Shown: in pieces, positions 47,937 through 59,118 of the stretch
Layout of the letters: the number at the start of each line of letters is the position of its first letter
Numbering within the stretch: position 1 is the first letter of the stretch
From: Symsagittifera roscoffensis
Taxonomy: Eukaryota; Xenacoelomorpha; Acoela; Convolutidae
DNA length: 64,000 nt
Assembly: GCF_963678635.1 (NCBI RefSeq)
Contig: NC_087067.1
Coordinates: 45,265,629 to 45,329,628, forward strand
Reading direction: 5' to 3'
Made by a program: the position numbers and the translations under genes
The notes under the pieces: generated by a model
The model's database searches: none
What the model saw: the letters and a program-made list of their open reading frames with translations, nothing else
Told to the model about the DNA's origin: nothing

Positions 47937-48849
47937 GTAAAAGGAATCTATAACACATGCGCAATACATACACAAGTAAATCGACAAGCCAGCGTAGCTT
48001 GTATACTTTTTGCAGAATTTTTTGGAATTTTCCCCACATCAAAAAACAAAATACTTTCAACAAATCTGAAAACTATCAACAAATCCCAACACATTTGATG
48101 ACTCAAATTATAATACAAACGCATTACCTACGGCACCCCATTTGCCAAATCTACATCATAATCAACCATTATCTTTGGTCTCACGAAATTTTTGAAACTT
48201 AGCAATCACAAACCCCCTAAACTTAAGACCCAGCAACTATATTATCCACAACTTTTAATTTTCTTGGATTTCTTTCTTCTCTCTTAAAAGGAATTTACAA
48301 TACATGCGCAATACACACACAAGTAAATAAACAAGTGTAGCACGCATACTTTTTGCATGATTTATTGGAATATTCTCACCATCAATCAATAAAATTCTTT
48401 TAGACGCTCAAATTAAAGAATACAATACCAAGTTATCAACAACACCAAACAAGCATGACGAATCATCCAACGATACGAAAACAACGCCTACAGCAACACA
48501 ATTGCAAAAACTAAAGCATAATCATTCTCTATCATTGGTACCACGAAATTTCAGATATTGCCCTAACAGACCTCATAACTTCGAGATCTAATTATCCACA
48601 AAGCCTAATTCAACACAAAATAACCCAACAACCCAACATGGATGACACACACGAATAAATTATAGAACAACGTTATACCACTAATTTTCGTTCTCAGAAC
48701 AACTATCTTTTTAACCTACGATGAGCCGCCAGGTTGAATCCCTCCATCGATCAATTTCCCAACCAGCCAACCTCCAGAACAACCTCCCCATCATCCCACT
48801 TTTTGCTTTCCCCCCACCTCAGTAACCTCATCATAACAATTCATCCAGC

Positions 48850-49479
48850 ATGGAATCAGATACTAATTTCAACACCACAGTATATAACACTATCTCCCAA
48901 TTTAACAACTCCGATATCGAAACACCCGACGAATTTGCCAACTCTGAACCCAGTCCATCTACATTTTCCCAACCTCCCTTTCAACCCATCCATTCCCATG
49001 TCAAAATTGAACTCCCTTCCCCTCCTTCTCGCATTTCATATGTTACACCCATATATTCCCCTCTAACCAGTGAACCATCCGATAATAACGACCAAGATCA
49101 CAGACAAACATCACACGAACTTGATAACTTCATAACACTACAACAACAATTACAACACCCTCAAACACTGACTATTCACCAACTCTCACGATCTATAACA
49201 TCATCCACCCCATCAACCCCAACCCCCTCTTCAAATTATACATCCTCCCAAAACCCGACTTCCTCATCAACCCCGTCCTCTAGTACAAACTGCGCTTACC
49301 GAACCTCTAAAAGAAAATTCTTAAATACTCAATTCCCATCTGACCCAGGAACATCCACCACATTCGTCAACCATCCACTTCACACTAATACCAAAGAATT
49401 CCTCCAAATATGTCAACCCTTTTCCCCCAATATACGTACTTTCTTTCAGACTCCAATGATGAGAAACCCAATTATGTAA
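48850..49479 (+). CDS. Unknown Ser/Thr/Pro-rich frame, copy 2
   Basis: Second copy of the frame at 43695. It is still 209 codons and differs by an Ile to Phe and an Ile to Met change at its C-terminus. Openness in both copies is uninformative on its own because the copies are so young. Confidence 0.45.
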   Translation: MESDTNFNTTVYNTISQFNNSDIETPDEFANSEPSPSTFSQPPFQPIHSHVKIELPSPPSRISYVTPIYSPLTSEPSDNNDQDHRQTSHELDNFITLQQQLQHPQTLTIHQLSRSITSSTPSTPTPSSNYTSSQNPTSSSTPSSSTNCAYRTSKRKFLNTQFPSDPGTSTTFVNHPLHTNTKEFLQICQPFSPNIRTFFQTPMMRNPIM

Positions 49480-49848
49480 ACGAGCATGTTTTATACCCTA
49501 CAGTTTCAGGGACATCTAATTACCACTTTACTAATCCACTATCACTACCACTATATAACACCGCTTATGATGATGAAGTATGTAGCACCAAACTCTATCT
49601 TCTAACAACAGCACTAACCCTAAAATAATTTACGCAAACAGGATACAGACAATCACTAATCAAATGCACTGCACCTAAAGATAATGATTATTCTATCGAT
49701 TATTAGGATCATAACATCATTTGACCTAATGAAGACATCTTCCTAAACAACGACCCCAACTAACTAAAAAAATATTCATCAAGACCCCATAAACCTTCAC
49801 TCTCAACTTCTTTAATAAAAAGTATGACAACGTCATCTCAGCAGCACT

Positions 49849-50478
49849 ATGAAAAATTCAAACTTTCAGAAATTTAACCACTTTTCACTAACCTTTCATT
49901 TCCTCACACCCAAAAAACGTGATTTGCACTGTTCACTCGAAGTCATGTTACGAACTAAACAAAAACACACATACACTTACTACAAGTTCATTCAACACCA
50001 CTGCACTCTCAATGCACCAGCACGACAACCTCACCATAGATATCAATACATTAACTCTAAATACACTTCACTATTTTTTCTTAACTTCACCTATTGTATT
50101 AAAGACACTAACTTACAAAGCATCCTCCAAAATTATGATCTCATTGCCCAGATGTATATCTTCTGTCCCCCAACCAAACTCCAAAATGTAGACGAATCCC
50201 GCCCACTAATTGTCCCTCATGAAATCCTCCAGCCCGTTGAAGTCCCAATCCTAGAATTCATATATAACACTCGCTATAATCACAAACTATATAATCTTAT
50301 TCAAACCACTCCGTATGAACAATCACCTCACACTCAAGAGCACAACGTCGTTACAGCAATCGAATTGCTTTGGCCACTTCTGCAAACTAAACACATCATT
50401 CGTTTGCTAGCTAAACTACTAACCTCATCTGATATCATCCACGATGTTATTCCCCATGGCTTCTTCACAGAAAATTAG
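49849..50478 (+). CDS. Unknown 209-codon frame, copy 2
   Basis: Second copy of the frame at 44694, with Ile to Val, Pro to Leu and Asp to Glu changes. No domain recognised. Confidence 0.4.
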   Translation: MKNSNFQKFNHFSLTFHFLTPKKRDLHCSLEVMLRTKQKHTYTYYKFIQHHCTLNAPARQPHHRYQYINSKYTSLFFLNFTYCIKDTNLQSILQNYDLIAQMYIFCPPTKLQNVDESRPLIVPHEILQPVEVPILEFIYNTRYNHKLYNLIQTTPYEQSPHTQEHNVVTAIELLWPLLQTKHIIRLLAKLLTSSDIIHDVIPHGFFTEN

Positions 50479-51330
50479 GTGATATAAATTCAATATTTCA
50501 ATAATAAATTCAAAGAACACGAACCATTCTTTTTCAATGTTTTCTTTTTTATTCATAGGCACAATCATCAATCATCTACGAAACAAAAACAATTTAAAAA
50601 AGAGAAACTTTTTATCAATTCATAAATTTGTATTCAAAAATTCAAAAACTGAAGCAAAAAAATTATCACGTGCAAGGCAGTAAATTGATATATAAATTCT
50701 TTTCCCTAAAGCAGTAAATATTCATACAAATGAAAGTAAATTAATAAATTCAACCCCCAAATCAAGCAGTAAACTTCATAATTTTCAAGTAGTAAATTAA
50801 TAAAAATTGTTCATAAATTGGAGATAGCAGTACTTACCTTTTTAAAGACGCATCTTCATATTCTCTCGCCCACAACTTCTATCCAAATTCTCACTGCTCG
50901 CCCACAATGAATTGCTTAAAATAATGAACTTAAGATTTATGTTTCACTGATAACAACTCTAACAAGTTTTAACACGTTTCAAACTTTCCTTTAAATCGGT
51001 TGGAAAGGAATTATATAATAATCCAAACTAACCAACTAAACATAAAAAAGCACAACCTAGCAGCATGAGTAAGAAAAGAAAATCCACGGTATCCAAACTT
51101 GATTAACACGAGCTTAGAACTAGACAAATTAAACTTTTAAGTCTGAACACAAAAGAACAAAACACCAAAAAGTCGAAAGACAAACCCAAAACATACAATT
51201 TGATTTTTAGGAAAAAAACAAAACTAGGACAACAAAAGAAAACACTAGTAATAAAAAAATAGCATGAAAGGTTGAACTAGAACAGGACCCTCCAAAAAGA
51301 GAGCATGAAATTATACCCTCAATTATGGTC

Positions 51331-52041
51331 TAACCCACCAGAAGAGGACGTCCCGAGCATGCTCTATAGCCGGCCTCACCCACCGTGCTACATCCACGCT
51401 TTGTGATACCCACGACGCTATTTTTAACGGCAGTTACTCAAGTGTGAGTAGCTCTTAAAAATAACTGAACTAAATAATAACGCTTTTGCGATAAAAAACT
51501 AAAACAAGATCATAACTAAAGAACAAGATTAACAAAAGTTTATATATGTAAATAATACAATGCATTGTATAGATAATATACAGCCCAAAGACGAGCAGCA
51601 AGGAACTTGACAACCCAATCACACTCCAACTACGGAATGGCAAAACTCACCTGACATGCTGCCTACAATACAATCACTACACTCAATGGAATTAAAGTAC
51701 GACTTGTCATCGCAGCAAAGGAAACCCATTGCAATAGAACAATGGCCATCTCGATGTTCAAGTATACGTACAGATTCAAGTCAGCAGGCACTGCATCCAA
51801 AGCCGAACTACATGCTGTTCCCAGACGACGTTGAGAATAGAAATGTTCCTATCAACCAGATCAACACTCATCACAACTGATCCGATATCATGATACGATC
51901 TCCCGAAACGATCGTGATGACAACTCTTCTTCCAAACCAGACAAAAGAGTACGCTCGCAACCTCTAAAGAAAAACACCACCATCCATCCTTCATTACAAT
52001 AAGAACATTGAAAAACTAAAACTCTCTAAAACCAAAATGGG
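51331..52041 (+). other. Single-copy 3' end of the element before the LTR, with hairpin and purine tract
   Basis: It resumes where the duplication stops (taacccacc). A 45-bp hairpin at 51419-51463 pairs tatttttaa with ttaaaaata and tactca with tgagta around an agtg loop. An open frame of 74 codons (51656-51880) is not recognised. aaaatggg (52034-52041) abuts the 3' LTR and is the likely polypurine tract for plus-strand DNA priming. Confidence 0.5.
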
Positions 52042-53421
52042 TGGAACCAGATCTAAACTAGTTATTATCATTGGTTATTATTATGAATTTTTGCTTCTAT
52101 AAAATCTTAAATACTATACAATTATACTCCATCAAACTAACAACCTACTCATTTGTAAATTATTGACACTACTTGTAGTTTCAACACCAGAACAATTTGA
52201 ATTAAACTTAGAATACAGTTGTTCTCATTCTGGAACTAACTCGAGCAAACCGATGTACACTAGATCTATTGAGACTAGGAGATATAAGAGTAAGATTAAG
52301 ATCGGTATAATTCTAAGAAGTTGCACGAATCTATCCGGCAGAAAATAAGATAGCAGGACGAGCAGACGGTGTACCCTATCTGAAATTACTCTATGAGTAC
52401 AGTAAAAGATACATAACTCGTCTGGTGCGACCAAAAGTCTCGAACAGACCTTAACTAACCTAGAATTAGACAAAAATTAGATTAGAATTAGGCAAATGCC
52501 ACATTTTTAAAAAAAGTTATATGATAAGAACTAAATAGATATGTCTCTAAATTTGAATAGATCAGATCCAATATCCCGAACAAAACGAGAACTACCCCGT
52601 ATTGGAAGAAGATGTCGAACAAGAAAGGAAGACTAGGAAGAAATCTAATAACCGATTTCTTGATAGTACGACAAAAACAAGATCGAACTTCTGTATTTAG
52701 AATACTATCAGCAGTAAATTTAAATTTTCATTTACTGACATAATATTCGAAGAACTATCTTCAATAACCTTTCATGGCGCTAAACCTATGTATTGTACAA
52801 AAAACGACTGATAAAAACAACACTTGCCGTTTTCCTTAAATCAGCTGTAAATAAAAAAAACATCATGAAAAAATATTTATTGAATAAAAAATTACAAAAT
52901 TTAGTTAGTATAAATCATAAATTGTTAGTATATATAAATCATCTCATCATCCCAGCTTCATCCTAAAACATAACAGCAAATTTCAAAAACTAACATTACT
53001 CAAAACTTAAACTCACTAATGTTAGACTATCAAGGCTTATCCTTGCTTTCACTCAAATTAATTTCATTTAAATTTCAGATCATCAAGGCTTCCCTTAGAT
53101 CTTTAAATTAACCTAAATCTAAAATTTTAAATTTCTAATTATCTAAATCTCTGTTCATCAAGGCCCATCTTTGGATCAAATAGAACAATTTTGATCTACC
53201 CCTCCCAATTTAATCAATGTCTAACGACCTCAAACGTCGATTCACTACCCAACCCTTATCAGAGGCCCAGAATTAACAGAAAATTTCAAAAAACTATCCA
53301 TTCTAATTAAGATAAACAGTAAAGAACTTCGGTTACTCATCCTTCACTTGATTCCCCTCGTCTTAGATGACCCAGGCTAAAATATTTAAACTCAGTAAGT
53401 CATAAAATAGTATCTAACGAA
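52042..53421 (+). repeat. 3' LTR of the large retroelement
   Basis: Matches 28683-30065 over its length, including the tataaaat at 52098-52105. It ends agtatctaacgaa, after which the sequence diverges from the 5' copy's downstream side. Substitutions and small indels against the 5' LTR mark an insertion that is not recent. Confidence 0.85.
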
Positions 53422-56324
53422 ATTGTTTCAAAATAGTAAGCTAAAATTAATTATGGGGGAAAGGGAGCCATGATTTTTAGACACTGAAGCGTTCAAAGTA
53501 GGAGGTTCCCAAATACTTACAAAAATAAATTTTTTGCTATAGTTTAAATGAATTTGACTAACATTAGCTTATTAAAAAAACTCCAAAAACAGTTCACCAA
53601 ATACAGTTGCCTTTTCTGCGTTTTCTTACGTGACAAAATTTTTAGCTATTATGTTCGAATAGAAAGTAAGAACTTAAAACGGTAACTTAAAAAAGTGCAT
53701 TACTCTAGTTAATTGGAAAATGGTATCCATACAATTCAATAGCATAAAAAGTTGGACAATTTTAAAAGTTTCATATTTTACGAAAGTTACCGCTAGTCAT
53801 TTTTGATTTTTTTTGAGCTAAAGACATCAATGACTTGCTGGTTGATGGCTAAATTTTAAAAATCATCAACAAAAGCTATTTAAAAACCGAAACAGATCCG
53901 CGGGCAAACATTTTGTCATATTTTGAAGTTTCCAAAGAATAAAAAACATTTGTATCATAGACCGCTTGTATCAATTGTTCTATTAATCGAGAACCAGGAA
54001 AGATGTTGGGACGACGTGTCCAGCCTTGCGGAAGGAAATAAGGATGTTGTTTTCCCGGATTCCAGAATCCGGAGGGGTCTCGGGAGAGAGATTGAACATT
54101 TTTTTAAACCATTTTTTAATTTCCTGGAGATGTCCTGAATTGAATTAATAACATCCAAATTCGTTTTCAGATCATGAGAAGCTAGGAAATGAGGGAAAGG
54201 GTTGATCCACCTTCGATGGAGATGATGATTTTTATCTACTGAACAAAAACAACAGTAATATTATAAATAAGTACTCGCCCTGTTTTTAGGAGTGCCCTCG
54301 TGGTCTGGGGATACTGAGACCCAGCCATGAGCTCACTATTTCTGCATATAATTCAGTTAATTAGAGCGTTCTGATCGAAGCCGGAAACAGTAACGTTTTT
54401 GTCGACCCGATTTTAGAAAGACCACCAAAAGAAAGACGGTGAAAAGCTTGTAGAGCTGTGTTTAGACGCTAGCCAGTCGTTTTAGAACCTAGGTTTTTTC
54501 CGTCGATATGTACTTCCGGGCGACTTGTTTATATGGCGCTCCTGGGTGTTATTCATTTTGAACGTCATGACCGGCAGAACCTTTAACGAGCACTCCGCGC
54601 GAGCGGATGCTCACAAAAAGGCTTTACCCAACCGGGCGGAAGGGTATTCGGAACGCGGAAGCCTTCCGGATTCCCGTGAATAGCTTTTTAACCTAAGAAA
54701 AACAATAAACATAAAAAAAACAACCGAAAAAATCCAAAAACAATAAAAAGTATAAAATCAGTAGAAATCATCCCTCCAGACAAGATGTGATCCGACCCTC
54801 CCGTTTGTTGTTGTTAGATATATTGCTGTTACAGGAAGTTTTATCAGTCAGGATTGATACGATCAATTTTGTGGCCCGTTTGTGGTGCTTGTACTGTAGG
54901 GTTATTTGAGTATTTAAGCACGTTAATGCTAATTTGCGCTCAATCCGGAAGGGTCTCGGGATTAGAGAAGAAAACTGATCCGTCAAGCAGTGCAAGGAGC
55001 GACAAGAAGGGGCTCAAGGGCAACAACAATCGACTGTTGTGTATGGTTTACAAGTTTTATATCCCTTTGTTACAAAATGTCAGATATAAATCTGTGGGGG
55101 GCCTGCACTGTAGTGACCCTTCAACTAACTGCGAATTAAGCACCTTAATTCTGGTTTTGAACAAACCCGGAGGGGTATAATATTACTAGTATTACTAATT
55201 ATACAGCTTAAATTAATACTCCTATACCGTTTTCTAGTGAAAAACACAGTAAGCAGACCGGTTTTTAGGGTCAAAATAGCGATATTTTGATCCCCCTAAA
55301 AACCGCGATTTTTGAGATGACGATGTTTTTCGAAAGGGAAAAAAAGCGCAAAATTAGTAAATTACATTGTATTGTACTAGTTTAATAGGTAAAATCGGTT
55401 GAGTTTCGTTCAGAAAAAGTTGGAACTAATTTGGTACCAAAAACCGACTTTTCTTGAATTTTGAACAAACGAAACGCTACAAACTAAAATTTTTTTAAAA
55501 ATTTTCGATTTAGGACAGTTTAAATTGTTGTTCAGACAACGTTTGCTAATGAATCGACAGGTTTCAAAACCGGTATACCAATAACCTTCCGGGTTACAGT
55601 GAAAACGAACTTAACGTGTTTGATTTAGTGGATTCATCAATAGCATTGGGTCCAAATAGCATTGTTTTTGGCAATTTTTTTCAGCTGAAACATTTTAGAT
55701 TGGGTTTTTTGCAATGAGCTAGAAAAGTATAGTCCTTTTGAGCTCGGATCAATAATTTTTAGCTCGAAAAAACAAAAATTGCGAAAAAAGTTAGGCGGAA
55801 CCTAAGAAGAAAATTTTTGACTTTAGAAAAAAGACTTTTTGGTTAATAACTTTGGAACAACTGTAGAAATCCAATTGAACTTGGTACCATTAGATCAGAA
55901 ATTAGGTGAGCTCACCGATGAAATTTTCAATTTTTTGAAAAAACAAGCATGAAATTTTTTAAGATTGTTTTTAGCAAAATTACTAATTTGTGAAGGTAGA
56001 CCCTTCACGTTTTGTGATTTTGTTTTGGAAAGCCCTTATACCGCTACCAAGGGGTAGTAACGGTTGACTAAGGCAATTGTACGCTGTTTTAGACAAAAAA
56101 GGAGGGCTAATGAACCCAGAAAAATAGTCAAGTCAAAACTAGGCTAGTTATAAGACCCTTCACAGTTAAGGAGAATTGCCAAATAAGCAGCTTAGCTTCG
56201 ATCCGGAAGGGTCTAGGGACGGAAAATACACCCTTCGGAGTTAGTTCCTACAGCAAAACAGCATCGGACAACGTATCCGGAATGGTCACGGGTGAGATTT
56301 TAAAAAATCCCGGAAAAGCTAATT
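53422..56324 (+). other. Leader or LTR region of the downstream gypsy element, with dispersed 'atccggaRgggtc' words
   Basis: No gene. Variants of atccgga(a/g)gggtctcggg occur near 54067, 54945 and 56202, with looser matches at 54650, 55168, 55583 and 56275. The same word forms the minisatellite that follows. This suggests the region is the long 5' end of the next retroelement. Without the 3' LTR in the window its LTR limits cannot be set. Confidence 0.45.
55259..55305. repeat. Hairpin
   Basis: The arms cggtttttaggg-tcaaaata (55259-55278) and tattttgatccccctaaaaaccg (55283-55305, written here only as a position pair for its last part) are complementary, with a small bulge and a 4-base gcga loop. 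Confidence 0.7.
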
Positions 56325-56328
56325 TTGC

Positions 56329-56601
56329 CAATCCGAAAGGGTCCCAATTTTGCCAATCCGGAGGGGTCCTACTTATGCCAATCCAGAAGGGTCCCATTTT
56401 TGCCAATCCGGAAGGGTCCCAATTTTGCCAATCCGGAGAGTTCCTACTTTTGCCAATCCGGAGGGGTCCCAATTTTGCCAATCCGGATGGGTCCTTTTTT
56501 TGCCAATCCGGAGGGGTCCCAATTTTGCCAATCCGGAGGGGTCCCATTTTTATCAATCCGGAGGGGTCCAAACTTTGCCACTTCGGAAGGGTCCTGTTTT
56601 T
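56329..56601. repeat. 25-bp minisatellite, 11 units
   Basis: The unit is ccaatccggaggggtccc followed by aattttg, repeated about eleven times with substitutions. Because 25 is one more than a multiple of three, successive units shift frame. All three forward frames therefore read the same 25-residue cycle (PIRRGPNFANPEGSQFCQ...). This accounts for the three overlapping open frames at 56282-56649. The minus strand is open as well (56248-56772, 174 codons). Confidence 0.9.
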
Positions 56602-57370
56602 GTCAAAACTTATGTAGACAAAATAAAAGTAAATAGTGAAAGGTATTAGGTTATTAGGAGACAGGCTAAGAACCAGTGACTGCACTGGTAACTTGCCTTT
56701 TATAGAAGACCAGACGAAAAAAAAAACAAGTCTAAGCCCGGAGATTTGCGACACTAAATCTAAATTAAACAAGAGTTTGTCACTGAGTTGTGTGGATTGA
56801 AACCCAAATCGTTATCTGAAAAAGTGATAACCTTGAGGATTTTAGTAGGTCTAGCTCGGCCAATCCGAGGGCAGATAAGCAACACAGGACTCGGTGGGTT
56901 TAATAGACGCCCACTTGAGAAAATTACTGCTTTCAGTTTTGTCTGTTTGGCGCGGCACCGAACAGGTAAAGCTGCTCTTTCCTTAGAAACAACTTCGACT
57001 TTTATATTGCGATAAACTTAAGTACAAATCACATACGTTTTGCATTGAGAATATTTTTTTTATTCTCCTTCGTTTTTGGTTTTAAATCAATAATATTTGC
57101 TCTTGATCGGGTAGTGAGGACACTATCTTTTATAAAAATTGATATCATCAGACTGTGCTAGCTTCATATCTGACAACTAATAATCGATAATTATGAATAA
57201 ATTGTATACACTCTGTACTGTGATAACATACAAGGATTTGTGGATTCGTGGTCACTATTTAAGTAAAGCTTTGAAAATTTATTGTGTGATGTTATTATTA
57301 TCAGTAGTTAAACAATAAGGATGCTAGCAATCGAATTGAGTGTATAGGCAGTAAGAAGGGATAAATCGAA
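56602..57370 (+). other. Remainder of the leader before gag
   Basis: AT-richer than the flanks. A 75-codon frame (56788-57015) is not recognised. A ttttataaaa word at ~57129 might be a TATA box of the LTR. tggattcgtggtcac at ~57241 is a possible but unproven primer-binding region. Confidence 0.35.
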
Positions 57371-58925
57371 TATGAGTCTAGACAAGTCAAGGATACCTAA
57401 ACTAAGTGATAGATCCAGGAAATTTAACCCGGGCCGTCAAAGGGAAGAAAAGTTCAGGCAGCATGGTTGAAACCAGAAGTTAAAAGTCCTCAGAAGGACG
57501 GAAAGCAAGGCTAGAGGTAAAGGTCCATCCGGACCCTGGCATCGATGAGAACGAGGAGGGACATGGACCGGAAGGGAGTGGAAACAGAAGATTGGCGAGT
57601 GAATCTACTCCGGTAGAACAAGGCCAAGGTTTTGCCACTTCCACCGAGACCCTGGACCGAGAAGAGATGTCGGAACTGTCCGACATATCTACTGAAAATT
57701 TGGCGATTACAAAATCACCCAGAGACAACACCATGATGCTTGGCGTGACGGAGAAACCGGCAACGTGCTAAGCGTTTTCAGAAAGAGTGAAGACCACTTT
57801 CGGAAACTTCTTTCCATTTACCATGGAAACCGGTACAGGCGATGAAGTAGAAACCCAGGAAGAAGAAGAGGACGATGACGGGCAAGATGACTCTGGATCT
57901 CGAGTCAGCCTCAAATGTTCGACTCAGGAGAGTGATGCATACACCGATAGAGAGACTGGCTCTATGGACCGATTTGGTGTGGTCAGGACAATAAGCAAGG
58001 CCACAAACGGATCAGGCCAGTCAGGAGACTTTGTGACCATGACAAATTCGGAGATGCGAACAGGTAAGAACAGAAACACAGGGCTATGTAACCCACCTGC
58101 GGATCCAGAAGTGGATCATGAAGAGACGTCGAGGCAGAGAATCAAGACCCGAGTCTCGACCAGCACCAAGCTACCTGGAAGCAACAGGGTGACACCGCCA
58201 CTTTTGACATCATTAGTGGACAACGGAGCATCAATCGAAGAAGCCTTGACAACATATTGGGCAGCATAGGAGAACAAAACGAACAGATGTCCTTAAGAAT
58301 GAGTGAACTAGAAAGGGTAGTCCACGTCGAAAAAGAAAACCTGCGGGAAGAGATCAACCGCAATAGACAAGAAGTTAGCAGAAGCGAAAAACGCTTGAAG
58401 GAGAGAACGGACAAATACTTGGCCAAGAACTTGTCGCGAATGACGGGGGAAGTTGAGCAAAGATAGTTAAGATTGAGAGATGACATGGAGAAGTTGTGAA
58501 TTCAACAAGAGCAGACTCTTGAGACTTTTGAGACGAAGATAGACGCGATGATGGAGAGGCGAACACACGCTATCATGGATAGGTTGGATGGGCTACTAGG
58601 AAGCAGGAGTGGTTCGAAGACTGGGAAACCAAACTCAGGAGAACTCGGCAGGGAGCCAAAAGTGAACTTCAAGGAACAAACCAATAGAAGAAAGACACAT
58701 GGATCCACTAGAGCAAGAGGCAGTTCAAACAGATATGCCACAGGGGTAATAGGCCACGGGGCCCAAACATCAGAGGAAGTTCGACTGGCAACAGACCGAC
58801 TTCAAACGAACAACCGACGCAAGACACACATGCGACTGGGAGATGTGATTCCAGGAACTGGAGTCATGCGAATCAAGGAAAAATTCATCCCAGCGATTCG
58901 GAGAGGAGGGATCAGAGGGCAATAA
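57371..58925 (+). pseudogene. gag N-terminal region with coiled coil (broken)
   Basis: An ATG at 57371 (MSLDKSRIPKLSDRSRK) opens 32 codons before a stop. The coding signal then moves between frames. 57787-58269 holds a long acidic Glu/Asp stretch (TQEEEEDDDGQDDSG) and a Lys/Arg/Thr-rich region. 58257-58560 is a charged heptad-like segment (ERVVHVEKENLREEINRNRQ), probably a coiled coil used in gag assembly. 58548-58925 is basic (RRKTHGSTRARGSSNR). At least three frame changes or stops separate these pieces. Confidence 0.65.
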
Positions 58926-59118
58926 TGCTCAAGTGGGGCATTCAAGGGACGCGGCATCAATAGCCACAGCCTTTGAACCTCTGAACAGGTTCTAGGAAAC
59001 ATTCCTAACGAGGTTATCTAGAACCAATGAACGTAGTGAAAAGTCCAGAGGGGTTTTCAAGAAACCAAGATGGTATAAAGTTGAATCTGATGGCTCTTTT
59101 GATACCTGGATAGAGGTA

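Larger units (their letters stand above)
46176..51330 (+). repeat. 5,155-bp tandem duplication, copy 2
   Basis: Direct copy of 41021-46175. Differences lie near 46210, 46682, 47264, 48043, 49443, 49476, 49627, 49722, 49942, 50072, 50471 and 51050. Its left junction fuses the tail (ggtc) straight to the env-like interior (agccc). Copy 2 of the env-like gene therefore has no promoter or 5' end of its own. Confidence 0.95.
28683..53421 (+). mobile_element. Very large Ty3/gypsy LTR retroelement with env-like and extra 3' frames
   Basis: About 24.7 kb between matching LTRs, or ~19.6 kb if one copy of the internal 5,155-bp tandem duplication is removed. The order is LTR, gag, protease, RT, RNase H, integrase (with a GPY-type C-terminal segment), a proline/serine-rich frame, an env-like frame, two more open frames, a long non-coding tail, LTR. 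RT-RNase H-IN order and the D35E integrase place it with Ty3/gypsy. The whole strand is A/C-rich. Gag and pol are full of stops and frameshifts, so the copy is not autonomous. No clean target duplication was found. The LTR start (tggaacc) follows a short purine tract aaaatggg at the 3' LTR. Confidence 0.85.

Noticed and set aside
41021..51330. Duplication dismissed as a pure assembly error
   Set aside because: The copies differ at 12 sites and have a defined junction, so simple re-use of one sequence is not the explanation. A haplotype-merging artefact cannot be excluded without reads.
54290..54360. Possible tRNA-like segment near 'tggtctggggatactgagaccc'
   Set aside because: No cloverleaf with a GGTTCAAATCC-type T arm could be traced. 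It is just a GC-richer patch of the leader.
56248..56772. 174-codon minus-strand frame as a real gene
   Set aside because: It is produced by the 25-bp stop-free minisatellite. All three forward frames are open across the array too, so openness is not evidence of coding.
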